Source: Pleurodeles waltl (taxonomy: Eukaryota; Chordata; Amphibia; Caudata; Salamandridae). From it: a stretch of 64,000 bases of DNA. The stretch covers positions 820,234,817-820,298,816 of the forward strand of contig NC_090445.1 in NCBI RefSeq assembly GCF_031143425.1, given 5' to 3'. The translations under genes were made by a program, and so were the position numbers. The notes below the pieces were generated by a model. That model was not told the DNA's origin and searched no databases. It saw only the letters and a program-made list of their open reading frames with translations. Below are positions 25,121 through 37,887 of this stretch, piece after piece (the stretch's first letter is position 1; each line of letters opens with the position of its first letter).

Positions 25121-26603
25121 AAATGCCTACGTGGTACCGAGTGCATACCTTGAAAACACCACTCTGCAAAACAATGAAGGAGAAGACCACAACCCCAGGG
25201 TGCTCACAGGATTTACGCTGGATGCAAACTGAATGGAAGGCAGGGGCAAAGACAATTGGAGACGACCTTGACAGTAGTTCAGCGAGAGGTGCAGGAGCGA
25301 TGCCTTCCGACCCTGAACTGGACTTTGACAACAGGGTCCATGTGAGGGTGAGAGAGGGGGGGGAGGGGGGTGACTACTGGATGTCACACAAGAGCAACAT
25401 ATGGTTTATAACAACAACACAGGCAGCTGTGAGAAATAAGTCAAAAGGGACACTTTTGCTGCAGCTCGAACATCCTATCATTACATCTACAACTAACTGG
25501 GGCAGTGAGTGCTGAAAGATGGATGGAAAAGCAGAGGAGTGGCTGATGGTGGTGATTAGAGCGTTGCTCCCACCCCCAGCCTTTTACAGTCCTGCCTCAC
25601 GTGAGTGGGTGACGGAAGCCTTGATAGGTTGACTGATAATCTACTTGACAGGGGGCCATCGCGCTCTGTCCTGGAAGAGGAGTTGAGGAGTTTATTCTAT
25701 TGTTTGTATTTGTGTATATATATCACAGCTCTCCATGGCTGTGGAGGGGTGGGGTGCGTGGGTAATTTTAATTCCACCAGTGATTTAGTACTAGACAGAT
25801 CCCACCCGCCTCTATCTGCAAGGTAACCCTATATGTGGACGACCTACTGCTGTATATTAGGGATGTAGGTGAGGGTTTGACATCAACAGTAACTCACTTC
25901 ATTAACGTTAACAGAGTATCAGAAGTGAACTGGAAAACTCGTGTATATCCCGATCAGATGCAATGATACACGGGTGTGCCACCTGAGGGCACAGAAAGTG
26001 TTAGATGGGAATCTACAAAATTCTGTTGCCTGGTTGTCCAGGCACTTACAACTTGGCTCAGGTATGATAGCCGGTCATGTGCTGAAAGCAGCCACATCGT
26101 TAGGGGAAGCGACAGTTTCGGGAAGACACACCTCCTGCAATATGCTGAAAAGCTCTAACATGGCCATTCTACTGCACCTGCAGTATTATTTTGCCACCCT
26201 CCCTCTACATCTGCTGGTGCTGTTATTTAAAGAGATTAATCAGATGCATACATATTAGAATGGTGAAACGAGAGGCATAGAGTGGTTGAGTGAAAGGTCT
26301 GTTTTCCACCTCTGGACAGAGGGTGCAAAACTAGGAATTCTAATAACGGGAGCTAAGATTCAGTGGGCTTTGAGATGGTTCTAAGCATCACAGACACCAG
26401 ACTGCAGGTCGGCATAAAGACAAACAGGTTAGTCTATTCTTAGATCAACCTGAGGGTGGCGTATGGAACGAAGACACCAATGCCTGGTCTGCCCGGCCAC
26501 ACACTGACAAACAGAACCAACTCATGAATTGTGGCGGGGTTGGAGAGAGAGAGAAAGAGGGTGAACATACGCAGCAGGGATGTTACTGAGATTTACTGAC
26601 ACT

Positions 26604-26745
26604 GGGCCTGATTTAGATCTTGGCAGAGGAGTTACTCCGTCACAACGTCTGTCGAAATCTAAATCCGATTAAATCCTATGGGATTTAGATTTCGGGGGAT
26701 GGGATATCCATCACCGTTGTGACGGAATAACTCCTCTGCCAGGCT
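26604..26745. mobile_element. Palindromic MITE inside the L1-like element
   Basis: Arms CTTGGCAGAGGAGTTACTCC (from 26618) and its near complement at 26715-26743 enclose a second, inner inverted pair around AAATCTAAATC. The start GGGCCTGATTTAGAT is a Harbinger-like terminus that I associate with newt repeats. It is about 140 bp with no coding content, and the right terminus is degraded (AGGCTCATAG). Confidence 0.75.
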
Positions 26746-28590
26746 CATAGTTCTGAGATGCCAGAAAAACAGCATTTACTATATAGGAAGACTGCCAAAT
26801 CCATAATGCAATAAGGGGCATGGAAGACCAGAAACCATCAACACACAGGGTGGGTGTGGTCAGTGTTGAAGGGGTAAGATACTTGTGACATTATTGTGCC
26901 AGATTCTCCTAGAGGACACCAACGGTAACACTGAAGAACTGAGGGGAAATTGGTTAAGGGATTTCAGCAGAGATTGAGCAATGATGCACTGCTGGAAATT
27001 GACACTGGGATACTTTGGTAGGATGTCAAAAAAATGTAAGACGATGCACTGCATCAAAGTACACAGGACCTACTTCAGCCCAGCAGGTTACTTAAAGGCT
27101 ACCTACTGCCATTTGCAGGCTTTCCTAGGTGCATGCATAATACGGCAGACTTTAAGCAAATACTCTGGAACTGTCTGATGATTACTGAATATTGGAACAC
27201 CATCACGGACATCCTTGAGCGAGGAATGATGGGAAAGGGAATTTGCTTAGTGCCTTCACTGGTGCTGTGGTGGAGAGACATTCAAATGGGTGAGCTTAGA
27301 CACAATAGCTCTGCATGAAAAAGGAAAGGGGCCATGGGGTTTGCCAATCATGGAACACTTTACTGGCAGAATTTGAATTTGAGTTTCGGAAGAAGGGCCA
27401 GACCAGAAAGGGGTAGAAGTATTGGCCATGCACGCTGATTTGTCATTCATGGGGATTAGTGTTACCTGCACAGACTTTGCACAACTTTCCAAGTCATTTA
27501 CACTCTTCTCAAGATTGAGGCAGCCTACAATTAAATAATGACATTCTAAGAAATTTGGTTACTGGTTGAGGGAAATGAAAACCGTTCTCAAGCATCAACC
27601 ACAACCTTTGTCAGGGTGAACCATAAAAGTAACTAAATTAACCTGTCCTTAACCTTCGGGAAGTTTGGCACAAAAGCAGTCAGGCTTAACTTAAAGGATG
27701 TGTTAAGTATTAAGTAGCACATAAAGTAAAAATACAACACAAGAAAAATCTCAAGATAATTTAGAAAAAATAGTATACATTTTAATAAATAAATTAGGAG
27801 CAAAGCAATACAAATCCAATCAGGGGAACCGGATATAAGTAATTTCAAACTTTTAGGTAAGTAGAGGGCCTAAAAGCACATAGTACCACTCTAGGTCACC
27901 TGATTGTGCTAGACTAGGGACTGTCACAAGTTCAGGCCAACTGTGATGGAGCAAGGGCCAGATAAAGGGACAGGTCAGTCCTGCTGAAAAATTACCTTCT
28001 CAAAGTCAGGTGCAAAGAGTCCAATTTGTGATGGAGAAGGCTGAGAGGAGCAGGGAGAGCACGGTGGATGGTCATTTCTGTAGCACGACGAGCAGGCCTG
28101 GGGGCCCAGGCTGTCACCTCTGTAGCACAAACAGAAGTTGGAGCATCACAGAAGGTTGTTTCTAGAGCTTTACTGGAGTGGTCACCGTGGGCTGTCATTG
28201 CTGTCGGATGAAGTGCAAATCTCATGTTGACTGGGGTCACTGGCAGTTGCTGTAGCATGAATGGTTGGATCACCGGAGCTTCGCATTGGTGGTCTTCACA
28301 GGCAGCAGAGGCTTGGCATGGATTAGATTATTCGTGGTTGCGAAGAGCCCAAAACGTCAGGAATGCTCCTTTCTTTGAAGAGGATTACACTCTGATGCCA
28401 GTCAAGGGTCCAAGTCTCTGGAGGCACCTCCAGGCAGGTCCAATTGTTGTTTTCCTGTAGTTCAGAACAGGAGGTCAGCCAACCGACCCTTGGAGTCACT
28501 CAGGTTAGCATGGGATGGAGGGAGCATGTCCAGTCTTCCTTCTCAGAGAGCAAGGCAGCCCTCAAGCAGCAGGGCAGTCCTCTTAGGAAC

Positions 28591-28825
28591 AAGAGTGACC
28601 AGGGCACACCAGTAACATGAATCCTGATCCTGATACTGTTCAAGAATTAATAGAAAGTTCGTTGTTACACATGGTCATTTTGTACAACGCAGTCTCTTGT
28701 TTGAGATTTCTACTTTCTACCTGCACTTATAATACATATCTACACATTATCTTCCAAGAACGAACTTTCTATTAATTCTTGAACAGTATCAGGATTCATG
28801 TTACTGGTGTGCCCTGGCCACTCTT
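28591..28825. repeat. Inverted duplication, about 70-bp arms
   Basis: The left arm 28591-28663 and right arm 28759-28825 are inverted copies across their whole length, differing by one base and a 6-bp direct duplication (CCTGAT) in the left arm. The spacer is 95 bp. The near identity points to a recent event or to arm-to-arm conversion. Confidence 0.9.
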
Positions 28826-29080
28826 CTTTCAATATATAGGCAACCACCCACTCTTCAGTGTGTGGCCCTCCGACATCTGTGGTGGCAGGTGTTAGGGCTA
28901 GCCTGGCACCCAACACCATATTGTTCTAATTTATGACTTTGCTCAGTTTTCGCAATTGACATACTTTTTGCAAATGTGCAAGCACTCTCTGGCATCCGCC
29001 ACCTTCTTCGCCTGACTCTTAGGAACAAGGATGCCCTCAAGCAGGAGGTGTTCTGAGGGGGGGGGGGGGCGGGGGGAGGC

Positions 29081-29110
29081 TGTGTGTGTCTGTGTGTATA
29101 TATATATATA
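29081..29110. repeat. TG/TA microsatellite beside a G-run
   Basis: Alternating TG then TA units directly follow the G tract at 29057-29078. Confidence 0.9.
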
Positions 29111-29214
29111 GGAGCTGGAGGCAGCCCCATTGTAATGTAAGTAGTGTGAGTAACCCCTCTGCCCCAGCCATCCTGGCAGCATGGCCCATTCTGCCAACAT
29201 CTAGTCTCCGTTTG

Positions 29215-30480
29215 ACTCAATGTTTGGGAGGAATACAGAAAGGCCAACAACTAAGCTAATCACAGTCATGCGACCCAGGGCCTTAGGAAGCAGACACCAA
29301 TTGGTTAGGGCAGGATTATACCAAAAGTTAACCCGTTTTAAACACAACAAGGTAATCCAATATTATTTAATGGGAGAGATAGGCCTTACAGTAGTGAAAA
29401 ACTAACAAGAGTTTCTCACTACCAGGACATGTAAAACTTAAATATAAATATGCTTCTTTTAAAAACACACTGCACTCTGCCCTATGGGCTGTTTAAGGTC
29501 TACCTTAGGGGTGCTTCATAAGTACTAAAATAAAAAAAAAGGACGGTTTGGAGCTGGGAGAAATGTTTATTTTGCCAGGACGAAATGGCAGTCTAAAACT
29601 GCACCACATGCTGCAGTGGCAGGATCAAGATTTTTTAAAGCGCTACCTTTGTGTGGAGCACAATCAGTGCTGCAGACCCACTAGTAGCATTTAATTTAAC
29701 GACCCTGGGTACATGTAGTACGGTTTTACAAAGGATGAACAACTAAATTAAGTGTGCCAATTGGGTGTGGGCAAATTCCACCATGCTTAAAGGAGAGAAC
29801 ACAAGCACTTTGGCACTAGTTAGCAGTGGTAAGGGCACAGAATCCTTAAGTCAACAAAGTCAAATTCAGAAAACATGCGGGGTGAAGGCAAAAGGTTTGT
29901 GGGAAGATCACACCAAGGATGTCAGGTCAAATAGTTCAGACACTGTTGACTGTTCCTTTTGATATTATTGCCCATCCCTTCCATTCTTTATTACTCAGTT
30001 ATTCATTTTGATATGCTTCGATCCGACAACTTACACAGCTTATCTAAAAGTGTGTTGTAGGTTAATTTGTTACTTAATCTGAAATTGGACATGGCAGATT
30101 GTTTTACTGAAGAACTGAGGATCCTGAACAGGAATGTGGAAATTTCTTTACACATTATTGGGGCCAATAAACCTATTTTTTTTTAAACAAAAACCTTACT
30201 TCCTGTCAAGCCCAGCAAAAGAAACTGCTTCTGAAAAGTGGCTCTCAAGACTAGTGTCCCAGGTTCAAGGACAGCATCAACATTCACATTGTGAAAGGCT
30301 GTAGATTGTAGAAGACAAGCTTTATCTCTTTTCATGTTTCAATGAAGAAGGCAACCTATGCAATTCCATGCACTAGGCCAACATATATGGCCAATGACAC
30401 ACATGTGAAGAACTGGAGAGGAGACTTGACTGGCTGTGAAGGCATCCCACATCTCTTCCTCAGGAAGGGATCACCTTCAT
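29215..30480. other. Intron stretch without recognised feature
   Basis: No exon or named repeat is visible. A T-run at 30178-30184 and short open frames are not supported by any motif. Confidence 0.5.
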
Positions 30481-30482
30481 TC

Positions 30483-30990
30483 TATTCACCCAAGGGCGGC
30501 TCCTCCATAAGGGCGGAGGAGCGCTGTACCCTGCCAGCAGCAGCAGCTGTAAACCTTTTCCCAAAAAACAATAATAAACTGTGTTTATTATCGTTTTTCT
30601 GGAAAAGGGGTGGGCCACAGGGTTGACGAGGAGTGAGGGCGAGTGCTCAGCACTCCCCCTCAGAGCGAATGTGTGTTTGACAGGCCGGCCGTCTTGGGCC
30701 AGTCAAACACACGTACGCACAGGGCTCTCTCTAGCCCAGCAACACAGTTGCTGGGGAGCTGGAGAGAGCCTGCACGGGCTCCAGTCTGCATGGGAGCCCC
30801 CAGCTAGGGTTCAAAGCAGCGGCAGAATTTGCGCATGGCAGGCTGGGAACCCGTGCCTTCCTGCAGCGAAGGAGGAGAGGAGCGGTGCGGTAAGGTAATG
30901 TGTATTTAAAAAAAATTATATTTAATTTAATCCCCCCTCCAAATCCACCTTTCCCCCTGCGCATCACCTCACCCCTTCTGCTTTGCGCGA
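30483..30990. repeat. GC-rich hairpin-dense repeat
   Basis: It starts at GGGCGGCTCCTCC and contains four stem-loops: 30499-30522 (8-bp arms), 30554-30608 (long imperfect), 30671-30712 (11-bp arms around a GC-rich core) and 30723-30770 (7-bp perfect inner stem, outer part bulged). I associate this sequence with newt repeats but cannot name the class. No coding motif. Confidence 0.6.
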
Positions 30991-31970
30991 ACCACGACTG
31001 TATTCATCTACTTGCAAATAAAAGAGGATATCATAGGGAAATAGAATGGCCCAGGTCCTGTTAATAATGACAGGAAGTTACAGTAAGGAGTTCAGTCACC
31101 CTCCTGCACTTGAGCATGTTTGCATTATTAACCCAATACTACTGCAAAACACTGTGGTGTAAAGTAAGCAGCTAAAGAGTCCTTTACTAAAAATATTTAC
31201 AGTACATACATTATCAATAAATAGAATCTCTTGTAAATATATATGCATAACATGTCATGTACAACCAACCAATGTTCCTGAGAAAAGCACCTTGATTTGT
31301 TGTTGTAGCAGAATGAACCCTAATTCAGTGTGATAATCATCCACACACCTGTTAAAAGATATGGAAATGAAATCCTCAATCTATTTTAAAAACAATTATG
31401 TGGAAAAAGCTTTGCCACAGGGATATTTTCCAAAACCTACTAACAATGGTTTATGTTTCTTTAAGGTCATAATCACTGTAAATGAGAACTACAAACCACG
31501 CAGTATGAAATGTACAAGCAATCAGAGGTCAAAGACAAATCTATCCAACACTGGAAGGTTGTCAGATTTTTGCTATAAATGAAAGTAGAATCCACATTTG
31601 GATTGCATTTAGTATGTGCCCTGAGCACCCCATTTTTACAATTAACCAGGCTGTCAAAGAAGAAGCACTCGCAGCTTATGGACCACAATACAAAGTGGGT
31701 GAACTTTTTCACAAAAACGTACAGACCAGCTGGCAGGATCTAGCAGCGTTCAAGCTCATATAGTTTCAAAATACTCTGCAAATGAAAAAACAATCACCAT
31801 ACAGGATCAATGGCTTACTAAAGGAGGAGTCAACAAAAACCAAAGTGCTTTTAGTGGTTTCCCAATGATGGCATGCACCCATTTTCCAACTGATTATGAG
31901 ATCTGGTAAAAGCAACCAATGGCAAAAATAATACATTTAGTCTTCCAAGAATGAAGTGGTCTCCTCACTT
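30990..31970. other. Intron stretch without recognised feature
   Basis: AT-rich sequence with short meaningless frames; no exon or repeat was recognised. Confidence 0.5.
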
Positions 31971-33429
31971 AAAAACCTACATCAAGTTCAGCATTATCTC
32001 CGCATGTCGGTAGTGGGCATCGTGCGACTCCATACCGCCATCATATGATGTTGACGGAATCATTTTAATCTCTCCTCTGAAGCGCTGACGTCAGTTTCTT
32101 CTGTGACTAAAATCTGCGCAACAATGCAGAGCCACTATAGAAACTGGCAATGGAACAGTGAATCAACAAAAGAGTTTGATTTACAACTTCTAAATTGAAA
32201 AGCATGGCAATAGAATGCCAAGATAGCAAGACTGAAGTAAGATAAAACAGTTTGCAGAGCGGGGAGGATGGGTGGGTCGGTAAGGAATCTGCAGCTAGTT
32301 TATGTCTCTACCAGATAAGTCGTTACCGATGGTAAGTAACTTGTTCATCTAATACAGACCACTAGCCACATATTCCTTACCGCAGATATAGATACCAAAG
32401 CAATTTCAACCCAGGAGAAGGGTCTGCGAACACATCCTACCCAAGTCTTGCAATAAACAAGCGGTCTAACTAAAGGAGTAGTAAACCAGATGTTAGAGAG
32501 GCAAAGGTGAGAAGAAGCATTCACCTCACCAGAAGAGCAGTGGATGACCCACAGAATATTTTAAGAAAATATGAAATGCCATGGGGGCAGAGTGTATGGC
32601 AATGAAAATGAATCTGCTGGTAGACAACAACAACAAGAAAATAACATGAAGTGCCCCAAAAAAGGAGCTGCAAAATCCCCCCCAACAGTCACTGAGATAA
32701 TAGGAATCGTACACCCATCAAGAGGTAACCCTAGAGGATATGAAAAAAAGGGAGGCGATGCATATTTGCTGCTTCCACCAGGATGCATAAGCAAAACCTG
32801 CAAGAAGCAGGAAGCTTAACACTGGAAGGGAGAGAAACTCAGAAGACAGAATGTACATCTCCAGGAACACCCAAGGGGGAAACCTGAGGAGAAGTTTAAC
32901 AAAACTTTGACACAGAGTCAGTCGACAGGAACACAAAAGGTTTGCCATATGCATGACATACAATGGTTAAATGAGGAGGTCTGGCAGATACATGCCCAGA
33001 CACCCATACACACAGATATAGATGAAAAGACATGGATGTGTCCTTACGTATGCTGTTTATCGATATGCATAGGGCCAGGTTAACACAAAGGCAGATATAA
33101 AAAAAAGAGACAGACATGAAGCATATATAATTTTAACTATATAGAGAAACCTAGAAAGAAAAAAGAGTTGCTCATCAACAGCACAGGAGTAAAAGAAAAG
33201 AGGGGGAAGAGAGGGTACACCCCTCAAGAAAGAAAAGCCAGCCAAGCAGGAAAATCAATGCTAGTGGACTAAAAGTTAAAAGAGGATAATAGAACCACCT
33301 GCTGATAAAAACCAACAGAAACCTCATGATACATGAAAAAGATCCACACGAGGCAGACAAATGCCATGTGAGTAGATGCCAACCATAGAAAGGGTAAGAC
33401 AATGACAATCCAGCCGACAGAAAGATACT

Positions 33430-34606
33430 GTTTTGAAAAGTTGTGTGGTGTAGACCATGTAGCTGCTTAACAATTATCTGCTATAGGTATGTTTCCTATG
33501 AAAGCCATTCAAGCACCCTTCTTCCTAGTAGAGTGTGCTCTAGTTGTTAGTGGTAAATGGTGTGTTGCTTTAGCGTAACAAGTTTGAATGCACTTTGCTA
33601 TCCACCTAGCTATACTAGCTTTTCATACAGGGTTTACTTTGTGGGGCATTGAAAATACAACAATAAGTGGTTCTGTCTATATAATACACAAGAGCCCTTT
33701 TTACATCAAGTGTTTGTAGAGCCCCTTCTGCCACAGAGTCCGGCTGGGGGAAGAAAACTGGTAGTTTAATTGATAGATTGATATGAAACTGCGAAGCTAT
33801 CTTTGGAAGGAATTTCAGACTAGTTCGAAGAACTACTTCTTTGTGAATCTGAAAGAATGGTTCTTCCAGGGTTAAAGCAGGGAGCTCACTGACACATCTA
33901 AGGGCAGTGATAGCCACTAGAAAAGCTACCTTCCATGATAGGAATTGTAAAGGACAGGAATGTAGTGCCTCACAAGGGGGATCCATGAGCCTTGTAAGAA
34001 CAATATTAAGGTTCCAGGATGGTGCCAGAGTCCTTCCATAAATGCCCTAATGTCTGGAACTTTAAATAAAGATGTATCCTGTCTATTTTGAGAATATGCA
34101 GCAATAGCTGCTAAATGAAGCCGAATGGGAGTGTAAGGTAAATTAGCTTTTTGTGAATGCAGTAAGTAACAAACAATCTGCTGTACAGTTGCATTGAGAG
34201 GGTCCATGTTTTTTGGCTGGCAGTAGCAGACAAAGCGTTTCCACTTTGCTGCATAACATTGTCTAGATGTGGGTCTACGCGCTTCTTTAAGAATGTCCAT
34301 ACATTTTTGCGGTAGTTGTAAATATCCAACTTCTATGACCGCAGGGGCCATATTGCTAGGTTTAGTGACTTGGGTTCTGGATGTCTTATTTGTCCTTGAT
34401 TCTGTGTTAGAAGGTCTGGCCTGATGGGGAGCTTCAGGTGTGGAACTAGTGAGAGAAACAGAAGTGTTGTGAACCATGGCTGGCAAGCCCACGTTGGAGC
34501 TACACGTATCACGGTGAGGGAAGATTGTTTGGGTTTCCAAACTAGGAAAGGAATGAGTGGAAGAGGCAGAAAAGCATAAGCAAATATCCCTGACCAACTC
34601 ATACAT
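33430..34606 (-). pseudogene. DIRS tyrosine recombinase, decayed
   Basis: The N-terminal part has ARRPTSRQCYAAKWKRF and HLAAIAAYSQNRQ, the core-binding domain. After a frameshift near 33986, the catalytic domain reads KVAFLVAITALRCVSEL, which keeps the first catalytic Arg, then FFQIHKE and VKRALVYYIDRT. Downstream of 33630 the His-x-x-Arg and tyrosine blocks are only recognisable with several stops. In DIRS biology this enzyme joins a circular DNA intermediate into the genome without a target duplication. Dead here. Confidence 0.8.
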
Positions 34607-34845
34607 AGGGCATTGCCCTTGGATTTAGGGTGATGGTAGCTGGATGCTAAGTTCTGGTGTTTTGAGCGGTGGCGAATAGGTCTATTTAAGGTGTTTCCCA
34701 CTTAAGAAAGTACTGTTGTAGGACTTGTGGGTGGAGTTCCCATTCGTGGACTTGTCGATTCATCCTGCTGAGTAGGTCTGCCAATTGATGGTCCATTTCT
34801 GTGAGATACAGTGACACTATGCGAATGTGGTGATGAATTGCCCAT

Positions 34846-35191
34846 TTAAATAGTCTGTGCAAGATGGGACAGCTGAGATGAACGTGTCCCCTCCTGTTTT
34901 TGAAGACAGCACATGGCAGTCGTTGTGTCTGTATGTACTAGCACTACTTTGCGTGGGAAGTGTGGAAGGAACATCTTCATTACATAAAGACTGCATGAAA
35001 TTGCAGGTGATTGATGTGTAAGGACTGTTGAGTAATATTCCATAGGCCTTGCACTGAGGCTGTGGAGATGAGCTTCCCAACCGGTCTGTGAAGCGTCTGT
35101 AGTAACAATGACCTGAGGCACAGGGTTGAGAAAGGGCCGCCTTTTGATGAGGTTTGTGGTATTCCACCACTGAAGAGACCGATGAGCTTGG
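34846..35191 (-). pseudogene. DIRS RNase H fragment
   Basis: The minus frame reads VIVTTDASQTGWEAHL, with the first catalytic Asp of RNase H, and later VLVHTDTTTAMCCLQKQ with the third. Element B is inserted directly upstream at 35196/37888. Overall domain order is kept. Confidence 0.75.
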
Positions 35192-35196
35192 CTGTC

Positions 35197-37882
35197 TGTA
35201 AGGAAATGCCTCCTTGGCATGGTTACCCCCTGACTTTTTGCCTTTGCTGATGCTATGTTTTGAATTGAAAGTGTGCTGAGGCCTGCTAACCAGGCCCCAG
35301 CACCAGTGTTCTTTCCCTAACCTGTACTTTTGTATCCACAATTGGCACACCCTGGCATCCAGATAAGTCCCTTGTAAATGGTACCCCTGGTACCAAGGGC
35401 CCTGATGCCAAGGAAGGTCTCTAAGGGCTGCAGCATGACTTATGCCACCCTGGAGACCCCTCACTCAGCACAGACACACTGCTTGCCAGCTGGTGTGTGC
35501 TGGTGAGAACAAAACGAGTAAGTCGACATGGCACTCCCCTCAGGGTGCCATGCCAGCCTCTCACTGCCTATGCAGGTATAGATAAGTCACCCCTCTAGCA
35601 GGCCTTACAGCCCTAAGGCAGGGTGCACTATACCATAGGTGAGGGCACCAGTGCATGAGCACTGTGCCCCTACAGTGTCTAAGCAAAACCTTAGACATTG
35701 TAAGTGCAGGGTAGCCATAAGAGTATATGGTCTGGGAGTCTGTTTTACACGAACTCCACAGCACCATAATGGCTACACTCAAAACTGGGAAGTTTGGTAT
35801 CAAACTTCTCAGCACAATAAATGCACACTGATGCCAGTGTACATTTTATTGTAAAATACACCCCAGAGGGCACCTTAGAGGTGCCCCCTGAAACCTTAAC
35901 CGACTGTCTGTGTAGACTGACTGGTTCCAGCAGCCTGCCACAACCGAGACATGTTGCTGGCCCCATGGGGAGAGTGCCTTTGTCACTCTGAGGCCAGTAA
36001 CAAAGCCTGCACTGGGTGGAGATGCTAACACCTCCCCCAGGCAGGAGCTGTAACACCTGGCGGTGAGCCTCAAAGGCTCACCCCCTTTGTTCCAGCACCA
36101 CAGGGCACTCCAGCTAGTGGAGTTGCCCGCCCCCTCCGGCCACGGCCCCACTTTTGGCAGCAAGGCCGTGGGAAATAATGAGAATAACAAGGAGGAGTCA
36201 CTGGCCAGTCAGGACAGCCCCTAAGGTGTCCTGAGCTGAAGTGACTCCAACTTTTAGAAATCCTCCATCTTGCAGATGGAGGATTCCCCAATAGGATTAG
36301 GGATGTGACCCCCTCCCCTTGGGAGGAGGCACAAAGAGGGTGTACCCACCCTCAGGGCTAGTAGCCACTGGCTACTAACCCCCCAGACCTAAACACGCCC
36401 TTAAATTTAGTATTTAAGGGCTTCCCTGAACCTAAAGATTTAGATTCCTGAAACTACAAGAAGAAGAGGACTACTGAGCTGGAAAACCCCTGCAGAAGAA
36501 GAACAGAAGACACCAACTGCTTTGGCCCCAGTCTTACCGGCCTGTCTCCTGCCTTCCAAAGAAACCTGCTCCAGCGACGCTTTCCAAAGGACCAGCGACC
36601 CCTGAATCCTCAGAGGATTGCCCTGCTTCAAGAAAGACAAGAGACTCCCGAGGACAGCGGCACTGCTCCAAAAGAACTGCAACTTTGTTACAGAGGAGCA
36701 GATTTAAAGACCCCTGCAACTCCCCGCAAGAAGCGTGAGACTTGCAACACTGCACCCGGCGACCCCGACTCGACTGGTGGAGAACCAACACCTCAGGGAG
36801 GACCCTCCGGCGACTCCGAGTCCGTGAGTAACCAAAGTTGTCCCCCCTGAGCCCCCACAGCGACGCCTGCAGAGGGAATCCCGAGGCTCCCCCTGACTGC
36901 GACTGCCTGAACCTAAAGTCCCGACGGCTGGAAAAGACCCTGCACCCGCAGCCCCCAGCACATGAAGGAACGGAACTTCTGTGCAGGAGTGACCCCCAGG
37001 AGGCCCTCTCCCTTGCCCAGGTGGTGGCTACCCCGAGGAGCCCCCCCCTTGCCTGCCTGCACCGCTGAAGAGACCCCTTGGTCTCCCATTGAAACCTACA
37101 GAGAACCCGACGCTTGTTTGCACACTGCACCCGGCTGCCCCCGCGCTGCTGAGGGTGTACTTTCTGTGTGGACTTGTGCCCCCCCGGTGCCCTCCAAAAC
37201 CCCCCTGGTCTGCCCTCCGAAGACGCGGGTACTTACCTGCTGGCAGACTGGAACCGGGGCACCCCCTTCTCTCCATTGAAGCCTATGTGTTTTGGGCACC
37301 TCTTTGACCTCTGCACCTGACCGGCCCTGAGCTGCTGGTGTGGTAACTTTGGGGTTGCTCTGAACCTCCAACGGTGGGCTACCTTGGACCCAAAACTGAG
37401 ACCTGTAAGTGATTTACTTACCTGTTAAAAATAACAATACTTACCTCCCCCAGGAACTGTGAAAATTGCACTGTGTCCACTTTTAAAACAGCTTATTGTG
37501 TTTTATGTGAAAAGTATATATGCTACTGTAATTATTCAAAGTTCCTAAAGTACTTACCTGCAATACCTTTCAAATGAGATATTACATGTAGAATTTGAAC
37601 CTGTGGTTCTTAAAATAAACTAAGAAAATATATTTTTCTATAACAAAACCTATTGGCTGGATTTGTCTCTGAGTGTGTGTTCCTCATTTATTGCCTGTGT
37701 GTATGTACAACAAATGCTTAACACTACTCCTTGGATAAGCCTACTGCTCGACCACACTACCACAAAATAGAGCATTAGTATTATCTCTTTTTGCCACCAT
37801 CTTACCTCTAAGGGGAACCCTTGGACTCTGTGCATACTATTCCTTACTTTGAAATAGTGCATACAGAGCCAACTTCCTACAC
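35197..37882 (+). mobile_element. LTR-like element B, complete, 2,686 bp, no ORF
   Basis: It starts TGTAAGGAAATGCC and ends CCAACTTCCTACA, with a 5-bp target duplication CTGTC at 35192-35196 and 37883-37887. An AATAAA is at 37614-37619. A perfect 10-bp hairpin at 36397-36421 includes a TATA-like TATTTAAG. The first third is hairpin-rich. It is a sister of element C; in the stretches I compared, about nineteen of twenty bases agree. It splits the RNase H region of DIRS copy 3. The ORFs within it, up to 198 codons, have no domain. Confidence 0.85.
35527..36421. repeat. Array of hairpins in element B
   Basis: Stems: 35527-35552 (8 bp), 35643-35669 (5 plus 6 bp with a bulge), 35790-35807 (7 bp), 35868-35886 (8 bp), 36062-36082 (9 bp), 36107-36123 (6 bp), 36259-36285 (12 bp, 3-base loop), 36359-36377 (8 bp) and 36397-36421 (10 bp). 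All but the second have perfect arms. Confidence 0.85.
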
Positions 37883-37887
37883 TGTCC

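Larger units (their letters stand above)
23600..27545 (+). mobile_element. L1-like (L1/Tx1 group) LINE, degenerate
   Basis: The plus strand carries an ORF1 remnant (24317-25120), a reverse transcriptase active-site block (YVDD at 25832-25843, followed by LLLYI) and a C-terminal Cys-containing block (about 27133-27320: ILWNCLMITEYWNTI). The endonuclease and early reverse transcriptase are absent or unrecognisable between 25120 and 25800. A palindromic MITE sits inside at 26604-26745. The outer limits are estimates. It lies antisense to SLK. Confidence 0.7.
27605..29215. mobile_element. LTR-like interspersed repeat (F), incomplete
   Basis: This is a non-coding repeat with wording I recognise from newt DNA (AGTCAGGCTTAACTTA near 27678, CAGTGTGTGGCCCTCCGACA near 28856). 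It contains an inverted duplication at 28591-28825 and a G-run followed by a TG/TA microsatellite at its right side. Borders and orientation are not established. Confidence 0.45.

Noticed and set aside
36534..37130. 198-codon minus-strand ORF in element B
   Set aside because: It is GC-rich, low-complexity text rich in Gly, Ser and Arg without a domain. The sister element C breaks the same frame, so it is not conserved coding.
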